64,000 bases of DNA from CAVRXT01 sp049644285. GTDB lineage: Bacteria; Acidobacteriota; Terriglobia; Acidiferrales; UBA7541. Shown here piece by piece: positions 60,556-64,000 of this stretch. Every line of letters begins with the position of its first letter. Position 1 is the first letter of the stretch. The position numbers were made by a program, and so were the translations under genes. The stretch is taken from contig JBARRP010000188.1 of the NCBI GenBank assembly GCA_049644285.1, positions 1-64,000 of the forward strand, given 5' to 3'. The notes under the pieces are model-generated. The model was not told the DNA's origin. It searched no databases and was given only the letters and a program-made list of their open reading frames with translations.

Positions 60556-61518
60556 TTACACGAGGACTTCAGGGACTTCCATGTGGCCGGCGCGGAAGGC
60601 GGTTTCAAACGCGCCGACGACCCGGGGATCAAAATCACTTCCGGCGCCTTTCACGATAATGTCCCGCGCCTCGAATGGCGACATCGCCTTGCGATAAGGC
60701 CGGTCACTCACAAGAGAATCATAGACGTCGGCCACACTGATGATTCGCGCCTCGAGCAGAATGTCTTCTCCCTTGGTCGGATGGTAGCCCGTGCCATCGA
60801 ATTTATCGTGATGACTCAGAACGATCGGCAAGATGCGTCGAAGGGTGCCGCCGACGGGGCGGAGAGCCGCCACGCCCTTATCAAGGTGGGATTGCATTTC
60901 GGCAATGTCTTCGTCCGATAGCCTCGCGGCCTTGTAGAGAATCTCCCGGCTCACTTCCAGTTTTCCGATGTCGTGCAAGAGCGCTGCGGCGCGGATGTCT
61001 TCGATTCGTTCATCCGGGAGGCCCATTACATCTGCCAGCCGCGCGGCGTAGACGGAAACGCGGTAAGAATGGTTCTGCGTATACTTGTCGTTGGAGATGA
61101 CGCCCGTCAGAATTTGCAGCACGCCATAATAGGTCTCGCGGAGCTCCAAGAGTCCTTTTTCTTTCAGGTCATAGAGGGTGCCCATGGCATAGGCCGTGAC
61201 CAGCAGGAATCCGCTCCAGATTCCGATATCAGACCAGGCCATGAGCTGTCGCATTTGCATATTCAGCCCGCTGGCCAGCGCTACCGGATTCATCAAGTTT
61301 AACCAGCAGACAATCAGGCTCGAGGCCACCGACGTTTGTACCGCGCGCGTTCGTCCGAAATAGTAGGCGGCAAATAGCGTGGGCAGATTGTAAAAAGACA
61401 GGACGAGCTTTTGACCCTCCACAAAGAAGTTAATCACCGCCGCGAAGAGGATGATCGAGAAGATCAGCAGAAGTTCCTTGTTGACCCTCATGACCCGGTC
61501 CAGCCACTTGCGCTTCAT
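60556..61518 (-). CDS. Membrane HD-GYP-type phosphohydrolase
   Basis: 320 residues. About four to five N-terminal membrane helices (to about 125) precede an HD domain with HSYRVSVYAARLADVMGL, HDIGK (LLHDIGKLEV), SHHDKFDGTGYHP (the GYP motif as GTGYHP) and ADVYDSLVSDRPYR. HD-GYP proteins hydrolyse cyclic di-GMP; the variant GYHP rather than GYP is noted. ATG at 61518 follows AGGAGG by 7 bases; the upstream in-frame residues are not expected to be translated. With the GGDEF protein at 17.5 kb the window has one predicted maker and one predicted degrader of c-di-GMP. Confidence 0.85.
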   Translation of the reverse strand: MKRKWLDRVMRVNKELLLIFSIILFAAVINFFVEGQKLVLSFYNLPTLFAAYYFGRTRAVQTSVASSLIVCWLNLMNPVALASGLNMQMRQLMAWSDIGIWSGFLLVTAYAMGTLYDLKEKGLLELRETYYGVLQILTGVISNDKYTQNHSYRVSVYAARLADVMGLPDERIEDIRAAALLHDIGKLEVSREILYKAARLSDEDIAEMQSHLDKGVAALRPVGGTLRRILPIVLSHHDKFDGTGYHPTKGEDILLEARIISVADVYDSLVSDRPYRKAMSPFEARDIIVKGAGSDFDPRVVGAFETAFRAGHMEVPEVLV

Positions 61519-61942
61519 CGCGGTGCCTCCTGCCTTTAGTGCAGAGTCGTTTATTCGCGGAGCTTCTTTCATCGTACGCAGAGGGGGCGGGGCTGGCCGG
61601 AATTTCTGCCCACCTTTGCCCAATTGATACTGTTCCAAACGAGTAGCGAAGTACTTGATCGTTCCCATTTTGTGGCACAGGCGCGCTTGAGTCTGTGTGA
61701 CAACTCCGATTTTCGTCAGGGCACGACTTCATTTGTGCCGTAACGTACGCAATATCAGCGCGGCTTCAGCCGATGAGGGTCGGTGAACTCAATGCCACAC
61801 ACCTCTTGCCTGTGCAGGTCAAGTGGGCCTGCAGGCGGCCGGGCAAACTGATCCACTACCCGAGCCCGGCGAAATTGGAAATTTGCTCGGCCTGATGCTA
61901 CTTTGGAGGGCGTATCCTCTTGGCGCGTAACTTCAGAGTGAG
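61519..61942. other. 424-base intergenic region containing a MITE-like element
   Basis: Separates the HD-GYP start from sppA. The middle 117 bases are a short inverted-repeat element (61689-61805). The remainder holds no convincing promoter hexamers or ORF. Confidence 0.55.
61689..61805. mobile_element. MITE-like element, copy 2 (117 bp)
   Basis: Ends with GAGTCTGTGTGACA and, inverted, TGCCACACACCTC. Aligned to the reverse complement of 33315-33459 it matches throughout (including a 27-base identical run at 61704-61730 and a later block with AATATC, CGGCTT and GTGAACTC), but lacks the 27 extra bases of copy 1. No protein coding capacity. Confidence 0.65.
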
Positions 61943-61951
61943 GTGGCAAAC

Positions 61952-63643
61952 ATGACCTGGGGCAAAAGGCGAGCCCTGATCATAGGGCTGGTGATTCTCT
62001 TCTTCATTTTCATCGTGTGGGCGATGTCTTGGTCCAACCGCGTGCCTTCGAATTCGGTACTGGTTCTCCAACTGAGCGGCCCGATTGAAGAGCAGCGTCC
62101 CGTCGACCTGTTTAGCGCCTTCGGCGGGACGGTCCCGGTTCTCCACGACTACACGGACGCCATTGACACGGCTCGCGCCGACCCGAAGGTCGCCGGTTTG
62201 GTTGTGAGGATAGGACCGCTCGCCACCGGCTGGGGAAAGCTTGAAGAAATCCGGTCGCGCGTACTCGAATTCCGCAAGAGCCGCAAGCCCAGCATCTGTT
62301 ACCTCGGAGCGGACGGAATTGGAAACCCGGAGTATTACCTCGCGACCTCTTGCGAGCAAGTCTGGCTGGTGCCGACCGCGCCGATGTACGTTCGCGGGAT
62401 GATGGCCCAGGCCCTGTTTCTGCGCGGCACGCTCGATAAGCTGAAAATCGTTCCTGACTATTACCACATTGCGGAATACAAGACGGCTCCGAACCAAATG
62501 ACCGAGAAGAAATTCACTCCGGCGCACCGTGAAGAACTCGATTCACTGCTTCGCGGCATTTACAACCAATATCTTACGGAAGCCTCCGAAGCGCGTGGGC
62601 TATCGCGCTCCGATTTCGAGACCCTGGTGAAGCAAGGCCCATTCCAGGCGGGCGAAGCGGAGAAAAGGAAGTTGGTCGATCGGCTCGCCTATTGGGACCA
62701 AGTACAAAATTATTTCAAAGACCGCGGAAAGGGATGGAACCCGGTGGAGCTTGGCCGTTACCGGTCGGAGATCAGGAACCTTGGAGGCGCGAAGATCGCC
62801 GTCGTTCATGCCACCGGACTGATCGTCTCCGGGCAATCCGAGAATGCGCCCACGGGCGGCTTCATCATGGGCGGAGACTCGGTTTCGTCGGACATTCGCA
62901 AAGCGCGCGAGGATTCGAGCATCAGGGCCATCGTCCTCCGCGTGGACTCGGGCGGGGGATCGGCCGTGGCGAGCGAGGTGATCCGGCGCGAAGTGGAATT
63001 GGCGAGGCGCGAAAAGCCGGTAGTGGTATCCATGTCGGACGTGGCGGCATCGGGGGGTTACTGGATTTCGATGTCGGCCAATAAGATTGTCGCCGACCCC
63101 AATACCATCACCGCTTCCATCGGCGTGTACATCGGAAAACTGAATATTGCCGGCCTCTTCGGCCTCCTGGGTCTGAGCACCGACTTCATCGCGACCAGCG
63201 ACAATGCCACACTCTTTTCCGAGCAGCAAAATTTCACCCCGGCGCAACAGCAGGCCATTCAGAAGTGGATGCAGGAGGTCTATTTCAATTTCACGCACGG
63301 CGTTGCCGCGGGCCGCAACATGAGCGTCGAAGCTGTGGATAAAATCGGCAAAGGCCGCGTGTGGACCGGAGCGCAAGCGAAAGATCTTGGTCTCGTCGAC
63401 GAACTGGGCGGCCTCGATCGCGCCGTCGGCGTCGCCAAGCAGCTCGCGCACATCCCGGCGGACCGCTCGGTGCGCATCGTGCGATTCCCCGAGGAGAAGA
63501 CTTTTTTCCAGGTGCTCCTCGAAAAGCAGATGGGGGCTCGATCTCTCGAACTCGGGAATCTTGATGCTCTACTCCGAAAAGTGGGCATCTTGAACGAGCC
63601 AGTTCAAGCGCGCGTGCCCTTCCTCGAACTGCGAATCCGCTGA
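61952..63643 (+). CDS. sppA: Signal peptide peptidase SppA (67K type)
   Basis: Membrane-bound Ser/Lys protease that degrades leftover signal peptides, about 563 residues. N-terminal membrane helix (about 9-27). The catalytic Lys lies in HIAEYKTAPNQM (about 177) in the first repeat and the Ser in AASGGYW (about 367) in the second, the Ser/Lys dyad of the long, two-domain family. SGGGSAVASEVIRREV and ITASIGVYIGKLN are also typical. ATG at 61952 has GAGG 9 bases upstream and is preferred to GTG at 61943. Single gene between HD-GYP and tRNA-Cys. Confidence 0.93.
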   Translation: MTWGKRRALIIGLVILFFIFIVWAMSWSNRVPSNSVLVLQLSGPIEEQRPVDLFSAFGGTVPVLHDYTDAIDTARADPKVAGLVVRIGPLATGWGKLEEIRSRVLEFRKSRKPSICYLGADGIGNPEYYLATSCEQVWLVPTAPMYVRGMMAQALFLRGTLDKLKIVPDYYHIAEYKTAPNQMTEKKFTPAHREELDSLLRGIYNQYLTEASEARGLSRSDFETLVKQGPFQAGEAEKRKLVDRLAYWDQVQNYFKDRGKGWNPVELGRYRSEIRNLGGAKIAVVHATGLIVSGQSENAPTGGFIMGGDSVSSDIRKAREDSSIRAIVLRVDSGGGSAVASEVIRREVELARREKPVVVSMSDVAASGGYWISMSANKIVADPNTITASIGVYIGKLNIAGLFGLLGLSTDFIATSDNATLFSEQQNFTPAQQQAIQKWMQEVYFNFTHGVAAGRNMSVEAVDKIGKGRVWTGAQAKDLGLVDELGGLDRAVGVAKQLAHIPADRSVRIVRFPEEKTFFQVLLEKQMGARSLELGNLDALLRKVGILNEPVQARVPFLELRIR

Positions 63644-63783
63644 ATGCCTGACTCTAGCCCATGTGGTTATATGGTTTAAGATTTCTCCGTGGTCTCTGTG
63701 TCCTCTGCGCAATGTTTGGTCTGGATGTGCGTTCGCGGTACGGCAAGGGAGTCGCCATCGTCGTGGTTCCGAGGAGTCTGCTC

Positions 63784-63822
63784 TATCGAAAGGACCACGA
63801 AAAAGCGAACTTTCGATATACT
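63784..63822 (+). promoter_or_regulatory. tRNA-Cys promoter region with 9-bp inverted repeat
   Basis: TATACT (63817-63822) fits a -10 for a transcript beginning at the tRNA. A perfect inverted repeat TATCGAAAG (63784-63792) and CTTTCGATA (63810-63818) overlaps it, with 17 bases between arms. The -35 is weak. Could be a protein binding site. Confidence 0.45.
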
Positions 63823-63830
63823 GACAGCAG

Positions 63831-63904
63831 GGCGCGGTACCCAAGAGGTCTAAGGGAGAGGTCTGCAAAACCTCCATCCGTGGGTTCAAATCCCACCCGC
63901 GCCT
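63831..63904 (+). tRNA. tRNA-Cys (GCA)
   Basis: Cloverleaf by eye: acceptor GGCGCGG (63831-63837) pairs with CCGCGCC (63897-63903), discriminator T at 63904 (U73, usual for tRNA-Cys). D-arm CCC/GGG, anticodon stem GAGGT/ACCTC (63858-63862, 63870-63874) with loop CTGCAAA; anticodon GCA at 63865-63867. T-arm GTGGG/CCCAC with TTCAAAT loop. CCA is not encoded. Confidence 0.95.
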
Positions 63905-64000
63905 CCGACATTTCTTCCAATTAAAATGCGGGCGTCAGCGTATGTCCTGTTGTTTTGTACAGCGAATTGTACAGTGCCAAAACTGGGAACGCTGCTTGCA
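63905..64000. other. Sequence after tRNA-Cys, possible element boundary
   Basis: The 96 bases after the tRNA hold two TTGTACAG copies (63955-63962 and 63967-63974) and an open frame ATGCGGGCG running to the edge. tRNA 3' ends are common integration sites, but no integrase can be seen within the window. Confidence 0.3.

Noticed and set aside
1..64000. CRISPR array, prophage or transposase-bearing insertion sequence
   Set aside because: No regular direct repeats with spacers were seen, and no transposase, integrase, capsid or portal gene is among the real ORFs.

Overview
The window looks like chromosomal DNA from an Acidobacteriota bacterium, probably class Terriglobia (Acidobacteriia). The evidence is a VWFA-related protein of the acidobacterial type, a receptor-like Ser/Thr kinase fused to TPRs, a two-haem cytochrome related to the reaction-centre cytochrome subunit, an LptC-LptA fusion, GC-rich coding with many GTG/TTG starts, and short hairpin repeats between genes. 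No rRNA, CRISPR array or insertion sequence with its own transposase was seen. The only RNA gene is tRNA-Cys(GCA) at the right edge.

Layout. 1-9.6 kb: TPR kinase, exported protein, TIGR01777-type epimerase, a moaDE fusion overlapping a VWFA gene that overlaps suhB, a dihaem cytochrome and a metallophosphoesterase. 9.8-15.5 kb: nucleoside salvage (pyrimidine phosphorylase, CNT transporter, purine phosphorylase, cytidine deaminase, and a possibly exported MTA/SAH-type deaminase). 15.5-17.4 kb (minus): RodZ-like protein and a helical-repeat protein that seems to start with ATT. 17.5-21.1 kb: a GAF-GGDEF diguanylate cyclase, then a minimal bacterial microcompartment locus (one BMC-H shell protein and a CoA-acylating aldehyde dehydrogenase with a long C-terminal extension). 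21.2-33.3 kb: a co-directional run of lptCA, lptB, rpoN, rapZ, an MsbA-like exporter, yicC, gmk, rpoZ, coaBC, a type 4 UDG and an EamA transporter, linking envelope export, sigma-54 and core metabolism.

33.5-45.5 kb: priA, amino-acid permease, M50 protease, HU, dcd, a MarR-pirin-nitroreductase set with a clear promoter/operator, an SDR, an exported TPR protein with a terminator, a Fis-like protein and purC. 45.6-54.4 kb: smc (with an unusual insert in its head domain), a lone ABC ATPase, a CPBP protease, an M28 peptidase and a frameshifted exported protein. 54.6-64 kb: cysS, a class III aminotransferase, two tandem paralogous methyltransferases, yraN, a GalT-family enzyme, an HD-GYP-type membrane protein, sppA and tRNA-Cys.

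The most interesting items are the two-gene microcompartment locus, whose dehydrogenase carries an encapsulation-peptide-like helix and a EutQ-like tail; a pair of homologous 117-145 bp elements with terminal inverted repeats at 33.3 and 61.7 kb; the ATT-start gene; two probable leaderless genes; the MoaD-MoaE fusion; and the frameshifted exported gene. Function assignments rest on motifs read by eye. No database search was run.
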